A program made the translations under genes and the position numbers. 64,000 nt of DNA from Pratylenchus scribneri (Eukaryota > Nematoda > Chromadorea > Rhabditida > Pratylenchidae), in NCBI GenBank assembly GCA_030063045.1, contig JAQSEB010000185.1, forward strand, positions 1 to 64,000, in the 5' to 3' direction. The notes below the pieces were generated by a model. It was given only the letters and a program-made list of their open reading frames with translations. It was not told where the DNA came from and ran no database searches. This document shows positions 20,529-31,425 of the stretch, piece by piece (within the stretch, counting starts at the first letter, position 1; each line of letters starts with the position of its first letter).

Positions 20529-22847
20529 TCAGCTACCGGTTGCACTTTCCGCTTTGTCCAATTTCTTCAAATGTATCAAAGCCTTTTTTGCAGCTTTCAA
20601 TTTGGCAATTCTATAGTTTCGTCCCATTCCCGTGAATTGCAAATCATCATTGACGGTCACTGTCACACCCAATTTGTCAGTTCCCAAATTTCTTTCAATT
20701 TTCCTGTAAATTAAATATTACAAAAATTTCAACTAGGGTGATTTTCGGGGACGGGGAATTGCGGGGAGGCAAGCTTCGGGGACGGGGTCGGGGATTTTCC
20801 AAACTTCGGGGACGGGGACGGGGGCAAAAAATCCCGGGGACGGGGGCGAGGACCCCGAAATTTCGGGGATTTTGCAACTTTTTTTTTTCATCTTTCAAAA
20901 AAATTTTTTATAATGAATTGTGAAATGAAAAAAGAAGATGATTTAACGTATAAATATCATTTTATATGCAAGAAAATAAAGAAAAAAAGATGATTTAGTC
21001 GAGTTTTTCAAAAAAAAATTCCTTAAAATTTCCCCCGAAATCCCCGACCCCACGGGGAGGGGAACGGGGAATGACTCCCAAATTTTCGGGGACGGGGACG
21101 GGGGACGGGGGCAAAAAAGCCCGGGGACGGGGGCCAACCCTAATTTCAACCATTCTAAGACTTACTCATATTTTACATGACAATTTTTTCGTTCTTGCAA
21201 TTCTCGAATAGGCGTTATCGGTGGATTTTCACAACATTCTTCAATCATTTCTCCCATTAAGTTGTAAAAAATTCGCCAAACTTCGTCCAAATTTCGACAA
21301 TCCAAATAAATTGCGCCGACAATTGATTCGAAAAGGTCGGCCAAAGGCCTGGGTGGCGTTTCAACATCCTCTTCCTCTTCGTTGTTTTCATCAATTTCTT
21401 CATCGTTTTGCATCAAAATTTCATTAAAATTGGCACAATGTGAGAAATCCCTTTGTTTGCAAAAGTTGGCAAACTTTTCAATTTTTTCATATAATTGAGG
21501 TGAAAGCATTAAAAAATACTGTAACTTTGTATTAAATTTTATTAAGTATAATTTTTACCTTATGGAAATTGTTTTTGACAACAATAGATGCCAAAATAAT
21601 ATTATTGACTAAGGCGCAAATAATATCGTTGAGTTCGCCTCGTGAATAATATTTGTGCTGCCCAAAAAGAAATCTAGTAATCAAAAAGTCCAGAATTTTA
21701 TCGCCAAAAAATTCCAAATGCTTTAAATTAAAATTAATTTGAATATCTGTCTTTTTTTCATAACCTGATTACAAACAATAACACCATTGTAGCAGGAGGC
21801 ATGAGTGAAAGCCTGCACCAAATAGGCCTAAAAATATTTAATAAATTGTATAAATGTAATTTAATCTTTTTATTTACTTTATTCACAAATTTATAGCCGA
21901 TTGTGCTTTCAAAAGTGTTAAAATTGGATTTATTGATATTATAAATCGCCATCAAAGTTTCGAAATTATGTGGCAATAAATAAAAGTTGCATACATTTTC
22001 GTTATCTTTGGTGTCGATTAAATTGGAAACCGGCGATTTAATAGCTGATGAGCATTCAATTAATAGCTAAAATATAATTTAAATTTACAAAAAAAAATAT
22101 TAAATAAATAAATTAATTTCGAGCTTTTGAAGTGAATTTGCCAAACTATTATTAATAAATAATTGCCAGAAAAATTATATCGAATAACCATTTTCAAGTC
22201 ATTATCAATCATATTCGGAAATAAAATAATTAGTTAAAAAATATGAATTCGTAATATTCAGAAACGACCGTTTTTATTTAATTTTTTTTAAACAATTTCA
22301 TCATTTGAAATCGTGGCTATCGAGTGTTCACTATGAGTTTATAAAAATATTAAATTATTTTAAAAACTTTTTTATCATAATTTTTAATTTTCGATTTTAT
22401 AAAATACAAGAATTAAAATTTCTTTATTTTTTTAGTAATTATCAATTTCCTTACCATTTTTTCCATTAATATTCCATTTTCTATTTTCAGCGCACTGTTT
22501 TCGGCTTGAGTATTTTCAATTCTCTTTTTCATCACTTCTATCATCTTTAGGTTTTCCTCTTCAAATTTTACCAATCTTTGTTCAATTTTTTCGTTGATTT
22601 GCTGATATATTAATTTTATAAATTTAATAATTGCAATAAACAATTTTGTTACCTCATTAATGGTCATTTGAATATTTTCAATTTGCCTTTTCAAAATAAG
22701 AAAATCAGACTGAATAAAATTGAATTAATTAAAAAAATATAAATTTACTTTAAATTTCTTTAATTCTTTTAATTCTTCTTGGCCAATCGAATCCGATTTT
22801 AAATCAATTAGATCCACTGAATTTTGACTCCCATTAATATTCGGCAT
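20529..22847 (-). CDS. Compact Dicer-C-terminal-like RNase III with dsRBD
   Basis: Eight exons, 22847-22749, 22709-22653, 22601-22455, 22066-21878, 21827-21765, 21720-21559, 21518-21166 and 20703-20529, join in phase to 414 residues. Residues 1-101 are a Lys/Glu-rich coiled coil. An RNase III domain covers about 150-330: GYKFVNK, LVQAFTHASC, signature HLEFFGDKILD (E188, D192), LVNNIILASIVV, an acidic loop, then DLFESIVGAIYLD (D300, E303), so all four metal-binding acidic residues are present. A dsRBD follows (FTGMGRNYRIAKLKAAKKAL). This order and wording match the RNase IIIb plus dsRBD end of nematode Dicer, which is normally over 1,800 residues. Helicase, PAZ and RNase IIIa are absent upstream. 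The expected role is cleavage or binding of dsRNA. Whether the coiled-coil exons (22847-22455) truly belong to it is the main doubt. A hAT MITE lies in intron 7. Confidence 0.75.
20726..21150. mobile_element. hAT-type MITE, G-rich, in intron 7 of the RNase III gene
   Basis: An exact 8-bp duplication ATTTCAAC (20726-20733 and 21143-21150) flanks an element with ends TAGGGT and ACCCTA. Both flanks inside are dense in GGGGACGGGG units, pointing inward as inverted repeats around an AT-rich centre. The 8-bp duplication and TAGGG end fit hAT. There is no transposase. It is entirely intronic (intron 20704-21165) on the minus-strand gene. Confidence 0.75.
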
Positions 22848-24011
22848 ATTTTTCTGCTAGTGCGAATTTTTATTATTTATTTTATCTAAAAAAATAAAAA
22901 AAATTTAATATATTTTAAAATAAAAGAAGAAATTTTGGATTATTTTTTATTAATTAAAATAATAATATTTATTAAGGGTATTGAAAAACATAAAGAAAAT
23001 TTCCCAGATTATTATCCTTTGCTCATCAAATAAATTACTTATTAAGGCATTATTGTATTGGAATATTTATTTGTATCAGAATTCAAAAAGGAAAAAAAAT
23101 TCAAAAAATCTCTGATCCCCTTATGAATGGAAAATATTTTAAAATTAAAATTTTTCTCTGGGACAATTTTCCCATCAAGCATCAATTTTAAATATTTATT
23201 AGGCATAGAGCATAGAATTAAATGAACTTTTCAAATGATGTCATTCTTCCCAATCCTAAACAGTGCTGTGTCCCTATTTTTTGCATCAAAAATTGCTTAA
23301 AGCCATATTATAATTGAAATATTTTGTTCGAATCAATTTTTACACCAAACATTTCTAATTCAAATGTCCCAGTCTTTTTAATTAAATGGAAATTTGCCAA
23401 ATGGAATAAGTCTGCTGATTGGATAAATTGCCATATTTTGGCATTGTTTTCTAGATCCTTACCCATTATGACAGAATTATATTATTAGAAGTCGCATAAG
23501 GACTAATAGTTTTCAGAGACTCTCCAATAGGGGCTTTTATTAAAGAATTTATGATAAAAATTTTATAACAATTTTGCTTAGAATTATATCAATTTTATAA
23601 AGAATGATATTGAAAAATATATGCAGAATTGACAAAAAAATAGTATTTGCAATTCGTATAATGGAGAATAAATATTCGATAAAAGCCACGCCAAATGAAT
23701 AGAAAAATGAGGGCAAAAATGAAATGTTGGGGTAAAGTCTATGAGGAATATTTGTAAGTGCCAACAAATTGAGGTCATTGCTCAATGCTCTATGAAAAGA
23801 ACGCCCCAAAAACGCCTCCAAAAGTCCAAAGTCCAAATGAACAACCCTTTTTCACTTGACATTTTCTTATCTTAATAATTTTCCCAATTATAAATTATTC
23901 ATTCCTCACAATCGTTTTGTCATTTTTGTTGAATTTTGAGATTGCAATTCAAATAAAAAACAAAATTTAATTTTAATTGGCAAAATCTAAAAAAATTAAC
24001 CTATATTTGGA
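22848..24011. other. Upstream of the RNase III gene; no Dicer domains found
   Basis: I looked here on the minus strand for helicase, PAZ or RNase IIIa motifs of a full Dicer and saw none. One 95-residue minus-strand frame (23836-23549) is hydrophobic but has no recognisable family pattern. The rest is AT-rich non-coding. Confidence 0.4.
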
Positions 24012-24066
24012 AATTAAATACATTTAAAAATTAAATACATTTAAAAATTAAATACATTTAAAAATA
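24012..24066. repeat. Three tandem copies of a 17-bp unit
   Basis: The unit ATTAAATACATTTAAAA occurs three times in a row without a mismatch, followed by a partial unit. It is a small AT-rich tandem repeat with no coding meaning. Confidence 0.7.
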
Positions 24067-24164
24067 TAAGATTTCCTAAAAAAAGTTTAGTTTACCAATC
24101 CCAAGTTTTCATTGATTTTGCCATTATTAACATTATTCTACCAAGTTTATTTTTTTTTTTTAAT

Positions 24165-24407
24165 TTGTTGTCGCGGATAGACGCTGCTTCTATCCGTGAA
24201 GGGTAGAGTTTTTGTAGTCGGGCTGCACAGGAGCAAAAGATTGGGTGGGAGTGGGAGTGGGATGTTGCTTCGAATTGGGCCCAGCGCTGCCGTTGTTGGC
24301 CATCGCTCTACCGATTGAGCCATCCACACCACCGTGGTCGGCTCTTTGGATGTTGTTTTTGCTCCTCGCGGATTGAGGCTTGAGGGCAATTCAATCCGCG
24401 ACATTGT
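24165..24407 (-). mobile_element. 235-bp MITE with subterminal hairpins and a tRNA-like box
   Basis: Perfect 10-bp terminal inverted repeats TGTCGCGGAT (24169-24178) and ATCCGCGACA (24394-24403) are flanked by TTGT on both sides (24165-24168, 24404-24407), a possible 4-bp duplication. Next to each end is a hairpin: CGCGGATTGA with TCAATCCGCG at the right, GGATAGA with TCTATCC at the left. On the minus strand the middle has GGATGGCTCAATCGGTAGAG, a good match to a tRNA A box; a B-box-like AATTCGAAG follows about 45 bp on, but is poor. Superfamily not assigned. Confidence 0.65.
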
Positions 24408-24746
24408 GTAACATTAAATAATGTGATGGCAATTTTTTTCATTTGAATTTTCAACCCACTCATCATTCATCAATGAAATTTTTCAATATTTAATGGACTC
24501 TTTTATACATTTTTTGATATTATATTTTAGATTTTTGGATTAGATAAGGAATCCGAAAAAACTACTCCTTTCATTTCTATTTTTTTATTCTAAATAAACT
24601 AAAGTAAAAATAAGTATGAACCATTTTAAATTAATGCAAAAAAATATTCCAGTAAACTTTATAAAAAAATTATAATTAAAATTATTATAAATATGGATTT
24701 GACATTCGAGCGAATTTTTTTTGTATCTTAAAAAAGTCATCAATCA

Positions 24747-24989
24747 TCAGCATTCATGTTTTGGGTCATCGCCGAGTGGAACGCGAACCCAACTTTTGCG
24801 CGTCCACATTGCCTTTTTTACACCCTCAAAACTGTCCAACTGTCCAGCATTTCCGGAATTCAATGAACCTGAAGGCGTTGGACCATTTCCATCTTTTGAA
24901 GGTGATTGTTGGGCATCAAGTGGAATTGGCATTTGGGGAGGACAGCCAGTAGCCGTATGCACGTTCATTTCTCCTTGCAAACGGATTGG
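24747..24989 (-). CDS. Secreted-protein paralogue, 3' exon only
   Basis: A terminal exon of 81 codons begins after a TTTTTAAG acceptor and ends at 24747. Its C-terminal half shares the pattern GQxDxFxxVKKxMWxxKxWxxVPxGxD with the plus-strand gene at 25984-26708, and both are Pro/Ser/Gly-rich before that. So the two are divergent paralogues in opposite orientation. The 5' exon with a signal peptide was not found between 24990 and 25600, so this copy is either incompletely modelled or broken. Function unknown. Confidence 0.5.
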   Translation of the reverse strand, partial: PIRLQGEMNVHTATGCPPQMPIPLDAQQSPSKDGNGPTPSGSLNSGNAGQLDSFEGVKKAMWTRKSWVRVPLGDDPKHEC

Positions 24990-25983
24990 CTTAAAAAGTA
25001 TGCCACAAATTTTTAAATTTATTTTTTCTATTAATTTTAATTCAAATTTTAATTTGAATGTTTCATAAAATGAGGAGTGAATTCTTCTTTTAATTTTTTA
25101 TTTAAATTTTTTAGTTCTTCTATTCTGGCTTAATATTTTGGATTTTATTGATTAAGGGAAGAAATGTTTCAAATTTATTTATTTTAGATTAATTATGCTA
25201 ATTCAATTTTATTAATTTAAATCTATTACCATTTAATTGTACTGATTCAGTGAAATTTACCATTTATTTTTTTATTTTTAAAATAATTTTTTAAAAATTT
25301 AATTATAGAATTTACAATTATCGGCTGAGCAAACATTGTTGAAAAGTAGCAGATTAAAAATATTCAAATAAATTTAAATGTTTGAAGAAACAATTCATTG
25401 ATAAAAAAATTTTAGTGAAATAATCTCTTTTTTTATTAATTTATGGAAAGTTTAGAAATTTTTTCTATCTTTTTTAAATAATTTTAGGCGTGGTCAATGC
25501 TGAAATTGGATGAAATTAATTAAGGAAAAAAATCTCCAATGAATTAATTTTTTTTTATATAAATATAAAATCCGGTTAACACTCGACAGTGAATGGCTCC
25601 ATATTTTTGGAAAATTAATGACCCTGAATTTTTGTGCATTTCGCTGTTCACGCCTCGACATTTTTGGCCATCATTTTGTTTTTCATTTGATGAGGAAGAA
25701 TATAAAGAGGAAGCGCAACACCAACAGCAGGTTGCCCCATTTTCAAATCAATCATTTCTGGGCCAATCAGCAGAAATAGTGGAAGAATTTTTTGTTTTCA
25801 TTTTTTTGATTGCTTTTCTTTATCAAAGGCCGAATAATTTTGTTTTGGTCCATATTAATTATTTTTATTATTACGCCATCTACCATTAATGATAGCAACA
25901 AATAAATTTATTTTCAATAAAATTTTTTACAATAAATATTATTTAATTTTAAAGAAAATACAAATTAATAGACAATTTCATTG

Positions 25984-26708
25984 ATGAATTCGTCAAAATT
26001 TTTGAACATTCTTTTGCCAATGTTGGTTATTGTTATTGCGCTAAATGCGTCAGAAGCTGCACCGGTGGTAAAAATTTATAATATTTGTATAAAAAAATAC
26101 AAGCGGAAATTTTTAATTAGAATGACAATTGATATAACTAGCCAAAAATTAAATATATCAATAAAAAATCTTTGACGTCAACCTATGATATCAGATTTTT
26201 TTAACAGACTATAAATTTTATTCATGGTAATATTGTATGTATATTACTTATGGGATATAAATATCCTAAATTATGATAGTAAAAGATAAAATTAATAAAT
26301 TCTAACATGTCTTTAATCCCACAATTAGCAGAAATTAATCATTAAAATTTTAATAAATTTTCTATAATGATTTACATTAAAATGTAATTGTTTTAAATTA
26401 ATTTCAAATTTCAGCTCCAAATTAAGAACAAAGTTTGGACAGTGCCAGTCCAAGCGAAAGTGCAGCTTTGCCGCCCTAAAGGCAGTCCTCAACCGGAAAT
26501 GAGTCCAAAACCTTCTGGCAAACCAGTCGGCTGGCCTTTGGGTGTCGCCCCGTCACCCGGGGATTCACATCAATCGCCCGGACAATTCGATGACGTGAAA
26601 AAGATGATGTGGATGAAAAAAGGCTGGGCTCAAGTGCCGGTGGGAACGGACAAGCCCGAAGATGGGAACAGCACGCCAAGTCCAGTGTTTCTACCAGAAT
26701 GCCCATGA
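25984..26708 (+). CDS. Small secreted Pro/Gly-rich protein
   Basis: Exons 25984-26067 and 26415-26708 give 125 residues. The start is set at the second of two adjacent start options (ATG at 25984), giving a clean signal peptide (residues about 1-25, ending NASEAA). The mature part begins PVLQIKNKVWTVPVQ, has a Pro/Ser/Gly-rich middle, then FDDVKKMMWMKKGWAQVPVG and an acidic end with one of only two Cys. A paralogue of its second exon lies in inverted orientation at 24747-24989. No domain recognised. Confidence 0.65.
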
Positions 26709-26900
26709 ATGTGATGAATTTAGGCGATTTTAACAAATTTCAACCATAAATGAAAATTATATATTTTTTAAAATTTTTTTCACAAGAATTAATTTGTAGA
26801 AAATAAATTTAGTAAAAATGGAAGGTTTTAAAAATGAGTTCCAATAATTCATATTTATTAGGAATTTAGATAATTTATCGATTATTATTATAATTTTCAT

Positions 26901-28294
26901 CTACGCCTCTCCCGAATAATTGGCCCTTAATGAGGGATTCAAATTCATTTGGGGAATTGAAACTGGCAAAACTTGAATGTTTGCGACACTATTGCCCCTA
27001 TGTCCATGACAATGTTGAAATGGGACCATAAAGTTATTATAAAAACGTTTCAACTCAGTTTGCATAATAGGTCTATATTCGGATCTGAAAAATGATTTTA
27101 AAATTTATAAACTTTAATTTTTTCCAACTTGCTGCAAATAAATAAAATTGGCCCATTCAAAACGCCCGAAATACGTACAGTAATCCCAATAAAATGGCCA
27201 ATAATTACTGATCGATAATAAGGAAGTTTAAGTGGCAAAATGATGAATTTTGGAATGTACATTGGAATTAACCAGCAGAAAAAGCTGGTCAATGTGATTA
27301 CGGAGAGTGAGCGCAAAATTGCCATAGAATTAGAATTAGTATGGCCAACTAAATTTTTTATTTTAAAATTTAGTTAATTTTTTAATTTTGCTAATTTATT
27401 TATTTATACAAATAAAATGCCTTTAACAAACTTTTAATCAGAATCCAGATTAAAAAATAGCAAATAATTGTGGAAACATTTATTCCAACAGCATGATAAT
27501 AAAAGGCATATATTTCGTAAAATGACATATTTTGGTCAGTTTGTTTTGGCGAAATATCATGCATAGCAGAAAATACTAACCTTAAAGAAATAAAATTGCA
27601 AATAAATCGAAATATTAATCAGATTTGCTTTTGGAAATTGAATTAAACCTGTACGGATTTTGCAATACATAGCGAAAATTAATTTGAGCAAGATAAAAGG
27701 CATGTAACATGGAAACAAAAATATAACAAAGCAATGAAATTCGTCGGGAAAAATTTGAATGCAGCCGATTTTTATACCAAATTGGAAATAGTAAACATAA
27801 TAAACGATCCAATGCAATGGCAAAAAGCAATTGATAAACCATTGTTAATGAAAATAAATCCCAAAAATCAAGAAGGAAACATTTAATGAGTGAAATTGGC
27901 CAAAGCGCCAAATAGTGTAAAAATGGCATAAAATTTGTCACTGCACTGATCATATCGAAAAGACATATGGCAGCCATTAATGGGTCATAAATTCTTTTCC
28001 GTAATTTTCTAAAAAAATTGATAATTAATTTTAAATTTTTTTTTCTTAATTTTTACGTGTATTTTGCTATTATAAAAATGACAAAAAAATTCATGGGACA
28101 TCCGATGAGCCCAATCAAAAATTGCGTAGTAGTGTATATTCGCATCCAAAAAAGAAAAAAATCAGATTGATCATTTGATAAACCCTTGTAAATTATTAAT
28201 AATTAGATATAAATTATAAATTATATACATAAAAGAATGTTCCCTCCATTTTATCCAGTCTAATTTTGCCATTTTCATCATAGATGGATTCCAT
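26901..28294 (-). CDS. Seven-transmembrane chemoreceptor-like GPCR (Srsx-like), copy 1
   Basis: Six exons, 28294-28229, 28184-28057, 28008-27649, 27580-27432, 27348-27129 and 27084-26901, join in phase to 368 residues. TM1 has LIGLIGCPMNFFVIFIIAKY, TM2 CLFDMISAVTNF, TM3 ends in ALDRLLCLLFPIWY (a DR-type motif as in Srsx), TM6 TSFFCWLIP and TM7 SGVLNGPILFIC. After TM7, EYRPIMQTELKRFY starts a cytosolic tail of about 60 residues. These features suit a nematode serpentine receptor; Srsx is the best guess but other classes are possible. A near-identical exon plan is found at 29889-31425. The frame is open throughout. Confidence 0.7.
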
Positions 28295-28961
28295 ATTTTA
28301 ATTTATTTGAATAATTAAAAATGAGGAACAAAATTTATTATTGTAAGAAAAATATAAAATTTGAGATGACAAAATAGTATTTTTAATGAGGATTTTTGTT
28401 ATTGTATAAAATAAAAGAGAATTCTTTGACAATCCAAGTGTAAAAATATTTCAAGCATATTAAATTTTTATGGTTGTTAATTTGAGCTTTTATTACCTAT
28501 AAAATATCCATCAATTCGGAAAATAATGTAAATAATACAAAAAATAGAAATAATTTAAAATTTAAATATGTATAGAAAAATGAAGAATTCTTATAAAAAT
28601 ATTTTCCAATTAACAAATATCCCTTCCACCCGATATTTAAATTTTTTGATCTACTACTACGAAACTAAGAATTCAAGAAACATCCAAAAGACGAAAAAAT
28701 CACGAAAGATCCTTTTTTAAATTTTTAATAATAATAATAAAATACTTTAAAAATTTATATTAATTTTTGAAATTGATCAAGAATTTGTATCCATTTTATT
28801 TCATTCTTCAAATCCAAGCTAATTATTTGAATCCTAAAATGTTTTGAACTCCTAAAAATTTATTGTTGCTAAACATTGCCAGGCGCCTCTTATTTATTAT
28901 TTCGACTAAATTTAATAATATTAAAAATGGATGAAAAATAGAATAATTAATAGAGAAAACT

Positions 28962-29341
28962 GAATCACCCAGGGTGGCGATCTCGTCTGAGCGAGAATAT
29001 GGCAAAGGCATTGAAAAATATGGAAAAAATGTGGCAAAATTTTAAAAAAATATGGCAAAAAATATGGAATTCTTAAAAAACTTAAAATTCAATATAAAAT
29101 TGATTTAAAAACATTTATTTTATATATTTTCTATATTATTTCTTAAAAATATTGCTGCGCAGCGAAAAATTTTAGCCAAATATGGCTGTGAAACGAAAAT
29201 TTTTTGTCAAAAATGGCTGATAACAAAAAAATTTTAGCAAAAAGTGCTCGTCAAAAAAGTCAAAAATATGGAAAAAAAATATGACGAGATGGTCAAAAAT
29301 ATGGCAAATGCCATATACAAAATCGCCACCCTGGAATCACC
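28962..29341. mobile_element. hAT-type MITE of the CAGGG family
   Basis: An exact 8-bp duplication GAATCACC (28962-28969, 29334-29341) flanks perfect 12-bp terminal inverted repeats CAGGGTGGCGAT and ATCGCCACCCTG. The interior has AAAATATGGC repeats and units around GCTGCGCAGCGAAAAATTT, as in 9500-9910, 50845-51173 and partly 52627-53091. It lies between two minus-strand receptor genes. No transposase frame; the short frame at 29244-29465 is inside it and is not a gene. Confidence 0.85.
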
Positions 29342-29888
29342 ATCCCTAATTGTCCATATTTTAATTGTCTTTTCAAGCAGATATAAAAAAACAATGAAAA
29401 AGCAAAAAGAGCCATGTTTTCATCAAATCACAGGGATCGAAGTCCAATCCAAATGGATGATATAATGTAAGCCCTCAATCATGCATAATTACGAGCTTTT
29501 AACAGAAAACAGGACTCATATTATTTTAGGACTGGAATGCTCGAATTCCATTTGGAAATCAAAAGGAAAGATCGGAGAACAGTGTAGAAAAAAGTGTTCC
29601 TATTATTGTAGGACTGCACCGGTGAAAAACCCTTGCTGGAATTTTTGATCATGGAAAAGTTATAATGGCTTAAAAAATGTGTTGATAATTTTTATTTTTT
29701 TTCCATTTAATATACCATATAAATAATTTAAAAAATATATTCATTTTAACAAATTGGAATGATCATTAAATAGGAAAATAAAATATATTCCAATAATTTT
29801 ATGATAAATAAGATTTTATATGCTCATCATTTCTCAAATTATTGATTATTATTTTCCACTAATTCTCTCCAGAATAATTGACCCTTAA

Positions 29889-31425
29889 TTAGGGATTCAT
29901 TTGGGGAATTGAAGCAGGCAAAATTTGGATGGGCGCAACACTACTGCCACCTTGATGTCCTTGCTGAAATCGGGCCACAAAATTACTATAAAAGCTTTTC
30001 AATTCCGTTTGCATTATTGGTCTATATTCGGATCTGAATAAATAATTATAAAAAATTTATCTAATTCCTTACTCGCTACAAATAAACAAAATTGGCCCAT
30101 TTAAAACACCAGAAAGGCGCATGGTGAGACCAACAAAATTGGCAATGATAACTGATTGAAATTTTGGAATATTAAGTGGCGAAATGATGAACATTGGAAA
30201 AAACAAAGGAATTAGCCAACAGAAAAAACTGGCCAATGTGATTATGGAAAGGGATCGCATAATAGCAACCGATTTAGAATTATTATTGCCAACTAAAAAT
30301 AAAAATTTTATGAAATATGAAGAAAATTCTAGAACCTACTTCTAATCAGAAACCACATTAGAATGTAGCAAATCATTGTAGAGATATTTATGACAATGCC
30401 ATGATTTGTAAAAGCATGTATTTCATAGTTTGAAAATATTTTGTCGTCAAGTTTTGGAAAAAAATCATTCAGCTGACATAATACCAACCTATTAAATAAA
30501 ATATTATATCCAAATAAATCGGATTTAATTAAGATATACAATTTCAATCATAATTTTAAAACCTTATAAAAATAATTTCAAAAATAAAATTTTCGTTTTT
30601 TTGGCAAATTTCAAAACATTTCGTAACGAAAATTTTTTTTAACTATTTTGAAATCTATTGTAATTTTAGGAATATGTAATATTGATATGTCAACATATTT
30701 ATCATATTTATATATAACTTTCTATGTTTGCTAGAATTATTTAAATATTTTAAAGCAAAATTTTATCTTACTTACCTATCTTTATATTGTAACATATATC
30801 GAAAATTAATTTGATCAATATAAAAGGAATGTATCATGCAAATAAAAATGTAAACAAATATCGCAATTCGTTGAGAAAAATTTGAATGGAGTCGATTTTT
30901 ATACCAAATTGGAAAAAGTAAACATATTAAACGATCCAATGCAATGGCAAAAAGCAATTGATAAACCATTGTTAATGAAAATAAATCCCACCAATCTAAT
31001 AAGAAACATTTAAGTACTGAAATTGGCCAAAGAGCCAAATGATGTAAAAATGGTATAAAATTTGTCACTGCACTGATCATATCGAAAAGGCATATTGTTG
31101 CCATTAATTTACCGTAAATTCGTTTCCGTAGTTTTCTAAAATTTTTTTATTAAATTATATTTATTATTTGTTAATATTTACGTGTATTTTGCTATTATAA
31201 AAATGACAAAAAAATTCATAGGGAATCCGATGAGCCCAATCAAAAATAGCATAGCGGTGTATATCCTCATCCAGAAAAGAAAAAATTCAGCTTGATCATT
31301 TGATAAACCCTTGTAATTCATTTTACAATTGAATATGAATTAAAAATGATTAAAATTACATAAAAGAATGTTCCCTCCATTTTATCCAGCAGAATTTTGC
31401 CATTTTCTTCATAGATGGATTCCAT
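29889..31425 (-). pseudogene. Srsx-like GPCR copy 2 with a 1-nt deletion
   Basis: Six exons correspond one to one with copy 1 at 26901-28294: 31425-31360, 31308-31182, 31135-30776, 30488-30340, 30292-30073 and 30033-29889. Exons 1, 3, 4 and 5 have equal lengths in both copies. Exon 2 is 127 nt here and 128 nt in copy 1. One base is missing between 31260 and 31261, after the codons for FLFWMRI, which shifts the frame into a stop inside TM1. All other exons are open and well conserved (ALDRLICLLFPIWY, GVLNGPILFIC). So this is either a very recent pseudogene, an allele, or an error in the sequence. The C-terminal tail is shorter than in copy 1. Confidence 0.75.

Noticed and set aside
23549..23836. 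95-residue hydrophobic minus-strand frame as a receptor exon
   Set aside because: It lacks any conserved GPCR motif and has no neighbouring exons in phase.
22848..24168. Upstream remainder of a full-length Dicer
   Set aside because: No helicase, PAZ or RNase IIIa wording was found on the minus strand, so the full-length reading was dropped in favour of a compact gene.
24147..24404. 85-residue minus-strand frame
   Set aside because: It coincides exactly with the MITE and has no protein-like features.
25593..25889. 98-residue plus-strand frame with a TATA-like upstream sequence
   Set aside because: No signal peptide, domain or paralogue was seen. The C-terminal part is low-complexity AT translation. 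It may be real, but I could not support it.
29244..29465. 73-residue plus-strand frame
   Set aside because: It starts inside the hAT MITE and runs out of it; no domain or splice context.
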